A stretch of 14,564 nucleotides of DNA from the NCBI GenBank assembly GCA_023410875.1, contig JAEYPH010000109.1, positions 1 through 14,564 of the forward strand, given 5' to 3'. Each line of letters opens with the position of its first letter. Position 1 is the first letter of the stretch. A model generated the notes under the pieces. It was not told the origin of the DNA, ran no database searches, and was given only the letters and a program-made list of their open reading frames with translations. Of the stretch, positions 6,161-13,896 are shown in pieces. The DNA comes from Bacillota bacterium. Its GTDB lineage: Bacteria > Bacillota > Clostridia > Christensenellales > UMGS416. The translations under genes and the position numbers were made by a program.

Positions 6161-6568
6161 TTACACCAGAGAAAAAATATACTCTGCGGCCTGGGCCACC
6201 GCTTGCTGCAGCGGCAGGGAAGTGGAGCCCACCACGTGCACCTGGCATTTGTCAATCGGGATCACGACCTTTTGCGCCGGGCTTTCGGCAATGGCCCGGG
6301 CCATCGCCGGCGTGAGCTCTCCCAGCAGCGAATTGGCCACCAGGATGCCGATGGGCCCAGCGATGATGTCCACCCGCGGGGCGTTGTATATGACGGCGTT
6401 TTCGCCGGTGGCGCCCTGCTGTGCGCCGGCCCTCATCATCAGGGAAGTGGCCAGTGAATTGGTGCCGAGGGCCAGGATGCAGTGCTCCATGCCCAGCCGC
6501 TTGCGCAACTCCAGCACCAGCGCCTTTCCCATGCCTCCGCCCTGGCCGTCCACCACCGCGATTCTCAT
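6161..6568 (-). CDS. DUF3842 family protein
   Basis: 135-residue soluble protein. It begins with a Rossmann-like nucleotide-binding turn, MRIAVVDGQGGGMGKALV (glycine-rich loop at 8-14), then GTNSLATSLMMRAGA and a C-terminal half with IIAGPIGILVANSLLGE. This matches the DUF3842 family of Clostridia, whose function is unknown. The glycine loop suggests nucleotide or dinucleotide binding, but no ligand is established. The ATG at 6568 is chosen because the conserved MRIAVVDGQGGG starts there and AGAGG lies about 11 bases upstream. The open frame upstream to 6826 runs through the promoter and is not coding. It has its own promoter (6603-6631) and is divergent from the DsrE-like gene. Confidence 0.85.
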   Translation of the reverse strand: MRIAVVDGQGGGMGKALVLELRKRLGMEHCILALGTNSLATSLMMRAGAQQGATGENAVIYNAPRVDIIAGPIGILVANSLLGELTPAMARAIAESPAQKVVIPIDKCQVHVVGSTSLPLQQAVAQAAEYIFSLV

Positions 6569-6602
6569 GCCGTATACTACCTCTTTTCCTTCGTGTTTCA
6601 GT

Positions 6603-6631
6603 ATTATACTCGGTGGGTGCTTTGCGCACAA
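6603..6631 (-). promoter_or_regulatory. Promoter of DUF3842 gene
   Basis: On the minus strand TTGTGC (6631-6626) and a perfect TATAAT (6608-6603) are 17 bases apart. The predicted start is near 6596, giving a leader of about 28 bases. Confidence 0.75.
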
Positions 6632-6694
6632 GGAGCGTAGCTGCTGCCAATGACATATGCAACAAGATCGACCTATAAAGCGCAGGAATGCGAC

Positions 6695-6723
6695 TTGCGA
6701 CAGAACCGCCGTAGAGCTAAAAT
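6695..6723 (+). promoter_or_regulatory. Promoter of DsrE-like gene
   Basis: TTGCGA (6695-6700) and TAAAAT (6718-6723) are separated by 17 bases. The predicted start is near 6730, about 17 bases before the start codon. It is divergent from the DUF3842 promoter, with about 60 bp between the two -35 elements. Confidence 0.7.
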
Positions 6724-6746
6724 GACGATGAAACGAGGTGTTCAAA

Positions 6747-7109
6747 ATGTGTGGTGTGCATGAAAAAACCAAACTGGCCGTGCTCTGGACGCGCAACGAC
6801 CGGGATATAGCTGATACGATGATCATTCCTTATCTGCGCGAAGTCAAGGAGAACAAGTGGTGGCAGCACGCAGCGCTGATCCTGTGGGGCCCGTCCATCG
6901 AACTGCTGGCCGGCGATGTGGAACTGTTGGAGGATGTGCGGCAACTGGTGGAACTGGGCGTGGAAGTGAAGGCCAACGCCGACACCGCCAAGCGCTATGG
7001 CGCAGTGGAGGCTCTGGAGATGGCAGGCATCACCGTGATGCCGCTGGGCTACGGCCTGACCGACGTGCTGGCCGACGAAAACGAGGAGTGGGCGACAATC
7101 ACGCTGTAA
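6747..7109 (+). CDS. DsrE-like family protein lacking the usual cysteine
   Basis: 120-residue small soluble protein of the DsrE/DsrF-like alpha/beta fold. Support comes from the N-terminal strand KLAVLWTRND, the ILWGPSIELLAGD block (45-57) and the LVELGVEVKANADTAKRYG segment (68-85). In many relatives the last segment reads like VKACKACADxYG and carries the cysteine used as a sulfur carrier. Here residues 75-80 are Lys-Ala-Asn-Ala-Asp-Thr, and the only Cys in the protein is Cys2. Sulfur transfer by the usual route is therefore unlikely, and a binding or structural role is more plausible. ATG 6747 is chosen because GAGGTG lies 6 bases upstream; GTG 6738 lies inside that site. It is monocistronic, with its own promoter and terminator. 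Confidence 0.85.
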   Translation: MCGVHEKTKLAVLWTRNDRDIADTMIIPYLREVKENKWWQHAALILWGPSIELLAGDVELLEDVRQLVELGVEVKANADTAKRYGAVEALEMAGITVMPLGYGLTDVLADENEEWATITL

Positions 7110-7123
7110 GCGGCTTTTATCAG

Positions 7124-7154
7124 GAGCAGGCTTCATGGAGGCCTGCTCTTTTTT
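7124..7154 (+). terminator. Intrinsic terminator of DsrE-like gene
   Basis: GAGCAGGC (7124-7131) pairs with GCCTGCTC (7141-7148) across a 9-base loop and is followed directly by six T (7149-7154). It lies 15 bases after the stop codon. Confidence 0.9.
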
Positions 7155-7246
7155 GTTCCTAAAATGATCACAGCGTTTCACAAATATGACATGCTGGCGC
7201 CGGTTTACCTGTATACACTTTTTGTATCAATACCGGAGAACAGACG

Positions 7247-8338
7247 ATGACGAATAAAGAGCGTTTTCTGAACCACATGAACTTCAAAAGCGTGGACCGG
7301 TGCTTCTGCATGGAGACCGGATTTTGGGAGGAAGTCTTTTCCCAATGGCCGTCGCTGGCAGCCGCCCATGTCAGCAGCCAGGCAGAAGCCAACAGCTTCT
7401 TTGGCTTGGACGTGTTGGAAAACTTTTGGGGAGAGTTGATCCGCGCGAACACGTTTCTCGAGCCGTACTATCCCAATACGGTGTTGCGTGAAACGGAGAA
7501 AGCGGTCCACATGTACAACTCCTATGGGGTTGTCATAGAGAAAATGAAGCCCGAGTACGGAGCGCGAAGCCGCATGCTGCGGCCCTCCATCGTGACGCCG
7601 GAAGACTGGCGCCACGCCAAGGAGGAGCGCTTCATCCTGAACGACCCCCAAAGGGATGTGGACCTTGAGCGGTGCGCAAAGGCGCTGTCCGGCAAAGAGG
7701 AGAGCCCGTTAGGGCTTTTCTGCGGTTCTGTGGTCGGCTTCATCGCCCAGATGTTGACGTTTGAGGGCATGATCTATTCGTGCCATGACCACCCGGACAT
7801 GGTCGAGGACATGGTGGAAACCTGCTGCCGGCTGATCGAACGCTTTCTGGATCAGATCCTTCCGCATTTCCGGTTTGACATCGCGTGTTTCTACGAGAAC
7901 ATCACATGCAAAAACGGCCCCACCATACCGCTGTGGTTCTTCCGGGACGTCGTCATTCCCCGCTACAAGCGGATCGTTGCGAAGCTCCACCAATATGGGG
8001 TTCAACTGATCTCCGTGGGCAGCGACGGCGACATCCGCCCGCTGCTGCCGTATTTTCTGGAGGCCGGCGTCAACTGCCTTTCACCCTACGAGGTAAACGG
8101 CTGCCTGCGCCCTGATGAGCTGCTGGGGCAGTATCCGGGCGCTCTGAGGATCATAGGCGGGGTCGATAAGCTGGAGATAGCCAGGGGAAAGACGGCAATC
8201 GACAGGTATCTGGACGCGATCTACAAGGCCGTGCTTACCGGCGGCTACATACCGCACATCGATCACGACATACCGCCAAGCATATCGGAGGAGAACTTCG
8301 TTTATTATTTGGAAAAGAAAAGGATGATGCTTGGATAG
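7247..8338 (+). CDS. Uroporphyrinogen decarboxylase-like (URO-D superfamily) protein
   Basis: 363-residue soluble protein. The opening TNKERFLNHMNFKSVDR, the central GLFCGSVVGFI and FYENITCKNGP, the IRPLLPYFLEAGVNCLSPYEV block, GGVDK (304-308) and the ending GGYIPHIDHDIPPSISEENFVYYLEKKR place it in the URO-D/MtaA superfamily. It is not HemE: no other heme genes are nearby, and the relatives I recall are uncharacterised proteins of gut anaerobes. Corrinoid methyltransferases of this superfamily carry a zinc-binding His-x-Cys before the GD turn. Here the segment reads LISVGSDGDI, so that site is missing. The substrate is unknown; demethylation or a related reaction is only a guess. The start has GGAGA 8 bases upstream. 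The 92-base gap before it shows no clear promoter. It is convergent with the next gene, the stops being 12 bases apart. Confidence 0.8.
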   Translation: MTNKERFLNHMNFKSVDRCFCMETGFWEEVFSQWPSLAAAHVSSQAEANSFFGLDVLENFWGELIRANTFLEPYYPNTVLRETEKAVHMYNSYGVVIEKMKPEYGARSRMLRPSIVTPEDWRHAKEERFILNDPQRDVDLERCAKALSGKEESPLGLFCGSVVGFIAQMLTFEGMIYSCHDHPDMVEDMVETCCRLIERFLDQILPHFRFDIACFYENITCKNGPTIPLWFFRDVVIPRYKRIVAKLHQYGVQLISVGSDGDIRPLLPYFLEAGVNCLSPYEVNGCLRPDELLGQYPGALRIIGGVDKLEIARGKTAIDRYLDAIYKAVLTGGYIPHIDHDIPPSISEENFVYYLEKKRMMLG

Positions 8339-8350
8339 TGCCGGTTTCTG

Positions 8351-9217
8351 TCATTCGCTGCCGGCTTCGCGCCTGCGCGTTACGAGAACGAAGGCGTAAG
8401 CCAGCAGAAACACCCGAGCCAAAGCGGCGGCCAGCAGCGCGAAGAAGCCGGTCCAGCTGCCAACGAAGCTCAATATCACCGTCAGCGCGGAGAGCAGCCG
8501 GCCGTCGGCGCTCTGGGGGCCTAGCATCGGCGGCAGCGCGCCGGTCAGCCATCCATGAGCCGCACCGAAGGCCGACACGAGGGCCACGACCGCCAGCATA
8601 GTCACGGCTTGGGCGGCCGCCATGCGCCACACCCACGCCAAGTGAGAAGCGGTCGCGCGCATGGCGTCCGGAAAGCTCTTTTCTGTCATCTGCGCCAGCA
8701 TCAGCCGGCAGCACGCTGCCAGCAGCAGTGTCGCCAATACAAAGACTATAGCCAGCACAGCGTAAACCGCAACGGAGCCTGCCGAGGCTGCCACCATCAG
8801 GCCGCCGGCCAGCGCCTGCAAAGCGCCGAGTGCAACCAGGAAAAAACCTATTATCAGCCACAGGCAGAACTGCAGCACACCCTGAAACGCGGACACGGCC
8901 AGCGGTTTGTGCCAGTGGCGGCGCACGCCGCGGCCAAACCAGCCCTTGGTTTCTTCGCCCAGAGCGGCTTCGCGCAGGGCCTGCAGCGCCGCCGGCTGCA
9001 ACACCAGCAGCCACAACAGGGCCAGCGCCGCCACGCCCGCGCCGCACCCCAGCGCCAGCGCTGCGAAGCCATCGCCCGCCATGCCCACCACGGCGTCGCC
9101 CATCCCCGGCGCCAGCCACTTCAGCAGCAACAGGCCGGCGGCCTGCGCAGGCAGCACCAGCGCCAGCACCACGGGCCTGCGGCTGATCAGGCGGAAGGCC
9201 GCTCCAACGCTCGTCAT
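8351..9217 (-). CDS. Polytopic membrane protein, unknown function
   Basis: 288-residue (or 290) integral membrane protein with about six hydrophobic helices at roughly 14-36, 42-72, 110-140, 147-172, 193-218 and 240-275 and an Ala/Leu-rich composition. A basic C-terminus (VTRRREAGSE) suggests the tail is cytoplasmic. The layout of paired helices resembles generic DUF975/GDPD-membrane-domain style proteins, but I do not recognise a specific family or any catalytic motif. ATG 9217 has GAGAG 6 bases upstream; ATG 9223 is directly next to that purine run and is the alternative. The frame stays open to 10438 through the antisense of rlmD, which is an artefact of high G+C. It has its own TTGACA promoter (9251-9279). 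Confidence 0.75.
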   Translation of the reverse strand: MTSVGAAFRLISRRPVVLALVLPAQAAGLLLLKWLAPGMGDAVVGMAGDGFAALALGCGAGVAALALLWLLVLQPAALQALREAALGEETKGWFGRGVRRHWHKPLAVSAFQGVLQFCLWLIIGFFLVALGALQALAGGLMVAASAGSVAVYAVLAIVFVLATLLLAACCRLMLAQMTEKSFPDAMRATASHLAWVWRMAAAQAVTMLAVVALVSAFGAAHGWLTGALPPMLGPQSADGRLLSALTVILSFVGSWTGFFALLAAALARVFLLAYAFVLVTRRREAGSE

Positions 9218-9250
9218 ATCCATCTCTCTTTCGCGGATCAAGTTGCCACC

Positions 9251-9279
9251 ATCATAAGAGAATGCACGGATAATGTCAA
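9251..9279 (-). promoter_or_regulatory. Promoter of membrane protein gene
   Basis: On the minus strand a perfect TTGACA (9279-9274) and TATGAT (9256-9251) are 17 bases apart. The predicted start is near 9244, about 25 bases before the start codon. It is back-to-back with the rlmD promoter. Confidence 0.75.
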
Positions 9280-9309
9280 AGCAGGCCGTTTCTATAGCGG
9301 CTATAGCTG

Positions 9310-9318
9310 TGTTATACT
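9310..9318 (+). promoter_or_regulatory. Extended -10 promoter for rlmD
   Basis: TG-T-TATACT (9310-9318) is a good extended -10, with a poor -35 at the expected place (TTCTAT, 9290-9295). The predicted start is at about 9325-9326, on or next to the A of the start codon, so the mRNA may have no leader. Just upstream is a direct repeat of CTATAGC (9291-9298 region and 9301-9307). Confidence 0.5.
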
Positions 9319-9325
9319 GAAAGGC

Positions 9326-10735
9326 ATGAAACAAGAGAACATATGCCCTGTAAAGAAGAACGAAACCTGGACGCTGGACATCGACGCCCTGGGTGCCGAG
9401 GGCCACGGCATCGGCCGCCTGGGCGGCGAGGGCCAGCCCGGCTTTGTCGTGTTCGTGCCCGGCGCGCTCCCCGGCGAGCGCGTGGAGGCGCTGATCATCA
9501 AGACCACCGCTCAATACGCCGTGGGCAAGCTGCTGCGGGTTCTGCAGCCTTCGCCGGAGCGGGTGCAGCCGCCATGCCCGGTGTTTGACCGCTGCGGCGG
9601 CTGCCAGCTGCAGCACATGGAGTATGGCGCGCAGCTGCTCTTCAAACAGACGCAGGTCTCCGACGCGCTGCGCACCATCGGCGGCTTTGCCCAGGCACAG
9701 GTGCTGCCGGTGCTGGGCATGGGGCAGCCTTGGCGCTACCGCAACAAGGCGATATTCCCTGTGGGAAGCGCTCCTGTTTCGGGTGGCGGCCCGGCCGCCG
9801 GCCCCGCCGCCATGGGCCTGTACGCCCAGCGCAGCCATGCCATCGTGGACGTGACCGACTGCCCGATACAGCCCCAGGCCGCCACTGCGGCGCTGCAGGC
9901 CGTGCGCGGCTGGGCGGAAGACCATCACATCGCTCCTTACAATGAAGAGAACGGAACCGGCGTGTTGCGCGCCGTCATGGTGCGCCACTTCGACCCGGAC
10001 GCAACGCTGGTGACCGTGGTGACCAATGGCGCGGCGCTGCCCCATGCCCGGGAGCTCGTGGAGGCGCTGCGCGCACAGGTGCCCTCGCTCAAGGGCGCCG
10101 TGCAAAACATCAACGCCCAGCGCACCAATGTGGTGCTGGGGCGCGAGGAGCGCCTGCTGTGGGGCCAGGCGGCGGTAGAAGCCAGCCTGGGCGATTTGCG
10201 CTATGAGGTGAGCTCTCTGAGCTTCTTCCAGGTGAACACCGAACAGATGCGAAGGCTGTATGACGCCGCCGCGGCCTGCGCTGGCCTTACCGGCAATGAA
10301 CTTGTCATAGACGCCTATTGCGGCGTGGGCACCATCGGGCAATACCTGGCGGCAAAAGCCGGCCGCGTTATAGGCATAGAGAGCGTGCCCCAATCTGTGG
10401 AGGAGGCCCGCCGCGCCGCAGCGCGCAACGGCATCCAAAACGCCGAATACATCTGCGGCCGCGCCGAGGATGTGTTTGCCGACCTGGCGGCCCAGGGCAT
10501 CCGCCCGGACGTTATCCTCATGGACCCGCCGCGCAAGGGCTGCGACGGGCGCTTCCTGGAGGCGGTCGTCCGAAGCGGCGCGCCCAAGCTGGTCTACGTC
10601 AGCTGCAACCCGGCCACCTTTGCCCGCGACGCGCGCATTCTGGCCCAGGCGGGCTATGAGCTGGGGCCGGTGCAGCCGGTGGACATGTTCCCGCAGACGG
10701 TGGATGTGGAGTGCGTAAGCTTGATGTCACGTTGA
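9326..10735 (+). CDS. rlmD: 23S rRNA (uracil-C5)-methyltransferase, RlmD/RumA type
   Basis: 469-residue SAM-dependent RNA methyltransferase that places a methyl group on C5 of a uridine in RNA. It has an N-terminal TRAM domain (about 12-72), a [4Fe-4S] site at Cys84, Cys90, Cys93 and Cys179, and a C-terminal Rossmann methyltransferase domain. Visible catalytic and binding elements are SFFQVN (Gln302), DAYCGVGTIG (329-338), Glu352, DPPRKG (400-405), the nucleophile Cys427 in YVSCNPATFARD, and the general base Glu462. It is complete. In Firmicutes such proteins (RlmCD, YefA-like) may modify one or two 23S positions or be tRNA-related, so the exact target is not decided; rlmD is used for the family. 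The start is ATG 9326, with only AAAGG one base away, consistent with leaderless translation. The next in-frame ATG is at residue 98. Confidence 0.93.
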   Translation: MKQENICPVKKNETWTLDIDALGAEGHGIGRLGGEGQPGFVVFVPGALPGERVEALIIKTTAQYAVGKLLRVLQPSPERVQPPCPVFDRCGGCQLQHMEYGAQLLFKQTQVSDALRTIGGFAQAQVLPVLGMGQPWRYRNKAIFPVGSAPVSGGGPAAGPAAMGLYAQRSHAIVDVTDCPIQPQAATAALQAVRGWAEDHHIAPYNEENGTGVLRAVMVRHFDPDATLVTVVTNGAALPHARELVEALRAQVPSLKGAVQNINAQRTNVVLGREERLLWGQAAVEASLGDLRYEVSSLSFFQVNTEQMRRLYDAAAACAGLTGNELVIDAYCGVGTIGQYLAAKAGRVIGIESVPQSVEEARRAAARNGIQNAEYICGRAEDVFADLAAQGIRPDVILMDPPRKGCDGRFLEAVVRSGAPKLVYVSCNPATFARDARILAQAGYELGPVQPVDMFPQTVDVECVSLMSR

Positions 10736-10758
10736 CATTTGCAGCTGGTTCATATCAT
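10732..10758 (+). promoter_or_regulatory. Candidate promoter of GH2 gene
   Basis: A perfect TTGACA (10732-10737) overlaps the rlmD stop codon (TGA 10733-10735). TATCAT (10753-10758) follows at a short 15-base spacing. This would allow the glycosidase to be transcribed separately from rlmD despite the 42-base gap. Confidence 0.4.
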
Positions 10759-10777
10759 GTAAGGAGGCAGGTTTCAA

Positions 10778-13174
10778 TTGAAAAAAGTACAATTCAGTTA
10801 CGACTGGTCTTTCTCTGATGGCTTTGGTCATTTCTTTGCGATGCCCGACGGCGAGACAGTAAACCTTCCCCATGATTACATCATTGATAAAACACGCACG
10901 CCTGACAGCCCTGCCGGTGCGTCGACGGGATTCTTTCCGGGAGGCGCAGGAATATATACGAAGGACTTTTCCATGCCCGCTGATTGGGCAGGCAAGACAG
11001 TGCTGCTCGATGTCGACGGAGCGTATATGAATTCAGAGGTGTTTCTGAACGGTGACAAATTATATCACCATCCCTATGGCTACACCGCTTACCAAGTCGA
11101 CTTGTCGTCGCGATTATTGCGCAGCACACGAAACTCGCTGCGCATCACCACCCAATGTTTCCAACCTTCGACCAGATGGTATTCCGGCGGAGGGCTATAT
11201 CGTCAGGTTCACATGCTGGTCGGTGGCAAACAATATATTCACCCTTGGGATGTGTTTGTTACCACACCCCAGGTAAGTGCCGAAAAAGCATTGGTTCATG
11301 CCGCGATCGAGCTTACCAACACGACGGGTGACGCTCAGGAAGGGTTCATAGAATTTTGGATAGCATCGGATAAGGATGAAAAAGCAGCCGCCGTAAGCAG
11401 ACGTGTTGTGCTTGGCGCAAACGGGAAGACCCCTGTTTCTGTCGATCTGGATGTGGAATCGCCCATGCTCTGGGATGTTGATGGCACCCACCTGTACACA
11501 CTGGGCGCTAAGCTAATGGTGAATGGAGAAGAGGCTGACACAAGTACAACCGCTTTCGGAATCCGTACCATTGAAATCGATGCAAAGAACGGGTTTCGCC
11601 TGAATGGCAGGAAAATGAAGCTGCGGGGCGGCTGCATTCATCATGACAACTCGCTTCTCGGTTCCTGTGCGTTCCCTCGCGCCGAAGAACGGAAAATCCA
11701 GATTCTCAAAGATTCCGGGTATAACGCCATCCGCACCGCTCACAACCCTCCGTCAACGGCATTACTCGACGCATGCGACCGCATTGGCATGCTGGTGATC
11801 GACGAGAGCTTCGACATGTGGCGCACACAGAAAAATCCTTTGGATTATCACCTGTATTTCGAGAGTTGGTGGCAAAACGATACCCGTGCCATGGTGCTGC
11901 GAGACAGGAACCATGCGTGCATCTACTGTTGGTCCATCGGCAATGAGGTTCCGGAACTCCTTGGCACATCGGACGGCGTATACTGGACCAAGGTACAGGC
12001 TGATTACGTGCGCTCCCTGGATCCGACCAGGCCGGTGTCCGCTTCTGCAAATGGCTTTACGGCTGCTGTGCCAGGTAAACCGCGTGTGTTCCCCGATATG
12101 AAGAAGGAGATGCAGGGTAAGCCCAGAATGGGACTGCCGGAGGGAGGAGAGGACGTCTGGGGAGAACAGACCAGGGCTCCGGCAGAGGCTATCGATCTGT
12201 TCGGGTACAACTATCTGTATGGCCGATACGGGTATGACCGAGAGAAATTCCCGGATCGGGTCATTCACGCCACCGAGACCCATTCGTTTCATACGTACGA
12301 TTATTGGAACGCAATGCTGCAAAACGATCAGGTTATTGGAGACTTTATCTGGACCGCATTTGACAACCTTGGCGAAGCAGGAGCAGGACGGGTCCTATAC
12401 GATCTGGACAGTCCCATGCGCGGCTTGATGGGCGATTATCCATGGCTGAGTTGCTGGCAGGGAGATCACGACCTCTGCGGCAACCGCAGGCCGCAATCGT
12501 ATTACCGTAAAGTCATGTGGGGGCTTGATGACGGCATTCATTTGTTCACCACGCATCCTTGCATGACCGGCCGCCCCTTCTACGGTATGGGCTGGCATTG
12601 GGAAGACGTGAAGCCGAATTGGACATTCCAGCCCGAATATATCGGAAAGCCAGTAAAGGTACAGGCATATGCCGATTGTGACGAGGTGGAATTCGTACTG
12701 AACCAGAAGAGCCTGGGCAGGATCAAGGTCGAGCAGCTTAAGGCAGTGGTTGAGATCCCCTATGCGCCTGGCATTCTGGAGGCGGTGGCCTGGAAGGATG
12801 GCAGGAAAGTCGCTTGTGGGCGGCTGCAGACCGCCGGCAAAGCTGCAGGCATGCGGCTGACTGCCGATCGCAGCGTTCTGGCTGCGGATGGTATGGATTT
12901 GTCCTATCTATCCGTCGAGTTGGTGGATGAGGCAGGCTTAAGCGTCATTACAGAGCCAGTCGAGGTGTCTGTAACAGTAAGCGGAGCCGGGATACTGGCC
13001 GGACTCGGTTCAGGCAATCCCAAGACAGAAGAAAACTATGGCACCGGAAAGCGGTACACCTTCGATGGGCGCGTTCTTATTTGCATACGGGCTGGAAGAA
13101 CAGCTGGAGAAATTCGTATCGAGGTGAATGCTGAGGGCCTACCAGTAGAGACATTGAGAATCTGTTGTAAATAG
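10778..13174 (+). CDS. Glycoside hydrolase family 2 (beta-galactosidase/beta-glucuronidase type)
   Basis: 798-residue retaining glycosidase without a signal peptide, so probably intracellular, acting on imported oligosaccharides or glycosides. The domain order fits GH2: jelly-roll sugar-binding domain (about 1-155), immunoglobulin-like domain (165-265), TIM barrel (270-560), DUF4982-like domain (about 615-675, AYADCDEVEFVLNQKSLGR) and a C-terminal Ig-like domain (690-795). The acid/base is Glu390 in WSIGNEVPE and the likely nucleophile Glu500 in HATETHSF. Specificity (galactoside, glucuronide or other) cannot be read from the sequence. The start is TTG 10778, with AAGGAGG 10 bases upstream; the first ATG lies past the start of the jelly-roll. 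It is less G+C-rich than rlmD (sample lines 42-53%), a hint of a different history. No transporter or regulator gene lies beside it. Confidence 0.93.
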   Translation: MKKVQFSYDWSFSDGFGHFFAMPDGETVNLPHDYIIDKTRTPDSPAGASTGFFPGGAGIYTKDFSMPADWAGKTVLLDVDGAYMNSEVFLNGDKLYHHPYGYTAYQVDLSSRLLRSTRNSLRITTQCFQPSTRWYSGGGLYRQVHMLVGGKQYIHPWDVFVTTPQVSAEKALVHAAIELTNTTGDAQEGFIEFWIASDKDEKAAAVSRRVVLGANGKTPVSVDLDVESPMLWDVDGTHLYTLGAKLMVNGEEADTSTTAFGIRTIEIDAKNGFRLNGRKMKLRGGCIHHDNSLLGSCAFPRAEERKIQILKDSGYNAIRTAHNPPSTALLDACDRIGMLVIDESFDMWRTQKNPLDYHLYFESWWQNDTRAMVLRDRNHACIYCWSIGNEVPELLGTSDGVYWTKVQADYVRSLDPTRPVSASANGFTAAVPGKPRVFPDMKKEMQGKPRMGLPEGGEDVWGEQTRAPAEAIDLFGYNYLYGRYGYDREKFPDRVIHATETHSFHTYDYWNAMLQNDQVIGDFIWTAFDNLGEAGAGRVLYDLDSPMRGLMGDYPWLSCWQGDHDLCGNRRPQSYYRKVMWGLDDGIHLFTTHPCMTGRPFYGMGWHWEDVKPNWTFQPEYIGKPVKVQAYADCDEVEFVLNQKSLGRIKVEQLKAVVEIPYAPGILEAVAWKDGRKVACGRLQTAGKAAGMRLTADRSVLAADGMDLSYLSVELVDEAGLSVITEPVEVSVTVSGAGILAGLGSGNPKTEENYGTGKRYTFDGRVLICIRAGRTAGEIRIEVNAEGLPVETLRICCK

Positions 13175-13204
13175 GTATACCGTGTAATGCATAGGTGAAT
13201 GTAT

Positions 13205-13774
13205 ATGAGCAATTTCGATATGTTTGAAACAAACAGGCTGGTCATCCGAGCGCTGGAAATGCGGGATAAAGAAGCGCTGTTCGGGTACCGCTCCATGCCG
13301 GAGGTCTACCGGTATCAATCGTGGCAGCCGAAGGAAATTGTGGAGATCGAGGAATTCATAACCGCCAATGCTGCCGTACAGCTCAACACGAGAAACACGT
13401 GGAAGCAGTTGGCGGTGTGCCTGAATACCGGGCAGTTGATCGGCGATGTTGGCATCCACTTTCTGGACGACGAGCAGCAGGCGGAGATTGGCTACACGCT
13501 TTCCCCGGAATATCAGGGTAAGGGGTATGCCGCGGAGGCCGTCCGGGCGGTCGTCGGCCATCTGTTCACCCAATGGAAGAAGCACCGGGTAACTGCGTCG
13601 GTGGATCCCGACAATACGAAATCCATCGCGCTTCTGGAGAGACTGGGGTTTCGCAAGGAAGCCCATTTCGTTAAAAGCTTTCGCATGAATGACCAATGGT
13701 ATGATGATTGCGTATATGCGATGCTGGCCGAGGAATGGAGTAACCAAGGAAATTCCATGCTGAGTAGCATGTAA
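13205..13774 (+). CDS. GNAT-family N-acetyltransferase (RimJ/RimL type)
   Basis: 189-residue acetyl-CoA-dependent acetyltransferase. The opening FETNRLVIRALEMRDKEALFGYRS, the strand AEIGYTLSPEYQ, the acetyl-CoA pyrophosphate loop QGKGYA (104-109) and the C-terminal VDPDNTKSIALLERLGFRKEA are the standard pattern of the Acetyltransf_3 group, which includes ribosomal-protein and small-molecule acetyltransferases. The substrate cannot be assigned. ATG 13205 is chosen because AGGTGA lies 6 bases upstream; ATG 13199 directly abuts that site. It starts 30 bases after the GH2 stop with no promoter seen between, so cotranscription is likely. The last codons form a perfect hairpin sequence (13756-13771). 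Confidence 0.9.
   Translation: MSNFDMFETNRLVIRALEMRDKEALFGYRSMPEVYRYQSWQPKEIVEIEEFITANAAVQLNTRNTWKQLAVCLNTGQLIGDVGIHFLDDEQQAEIGYTLSPEYQGKGYAAEAVRAVVGHLFTQWKKHRVTASVDPDNTKSIALLERLGFRKEAHFVKSFRMNDQWYDDCVYAMLAEEWSNQGNSMLSSM
13756..13771. repeat. 16-bp palindrome at end of acetyltransferase gene
   Basis: CATGCT (13756-13761) and AGCATG (13766-13771) flank a GAGT loop directly before the TAA stop. The stem is only 6 bp with no T-tract, so this is at most a weak 3' hairpin. No other terminator is visible after the GH2/acetyltransferase pair. The following 122 bases (13775-13896) hold no recognisable gene. Confidence 0.35.
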
Positions 13775-13896
13775 CCAAAGTAGCATCCGACCACTTTAAC
13801 CGCGATGCGCTTATCATGATGCAGGCAGGAACCGGCTCAAGTGCGACAAAAGCGACCAACTTACGTAAAACCATAGGTAGCCACAATAGAGGTGAT

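Noticed and set aside
8555..9325. Upstream extension of the rlmD frame to 8555
   Set aside because: It runs antisense through the membrane protein gene and its promoter; the translated text is low-complexity, and the TRAM domain begins only after 9326.
9224..10438. Extension of the membrane protein frame to 10438 on the minus strand
   Set aside because: It is antisense to conserved rlmD motifs; a TTGACA/TATGAT promoter lies at 9251-9279 within it.
13816..13896. Longer start of the HEPN-like gene at 13816
   Set aside because: No ribosome binding site is present, the added 27 residues are of different base composition and unlike the rest, and AGAGGTG precedes the ATG at 13897.
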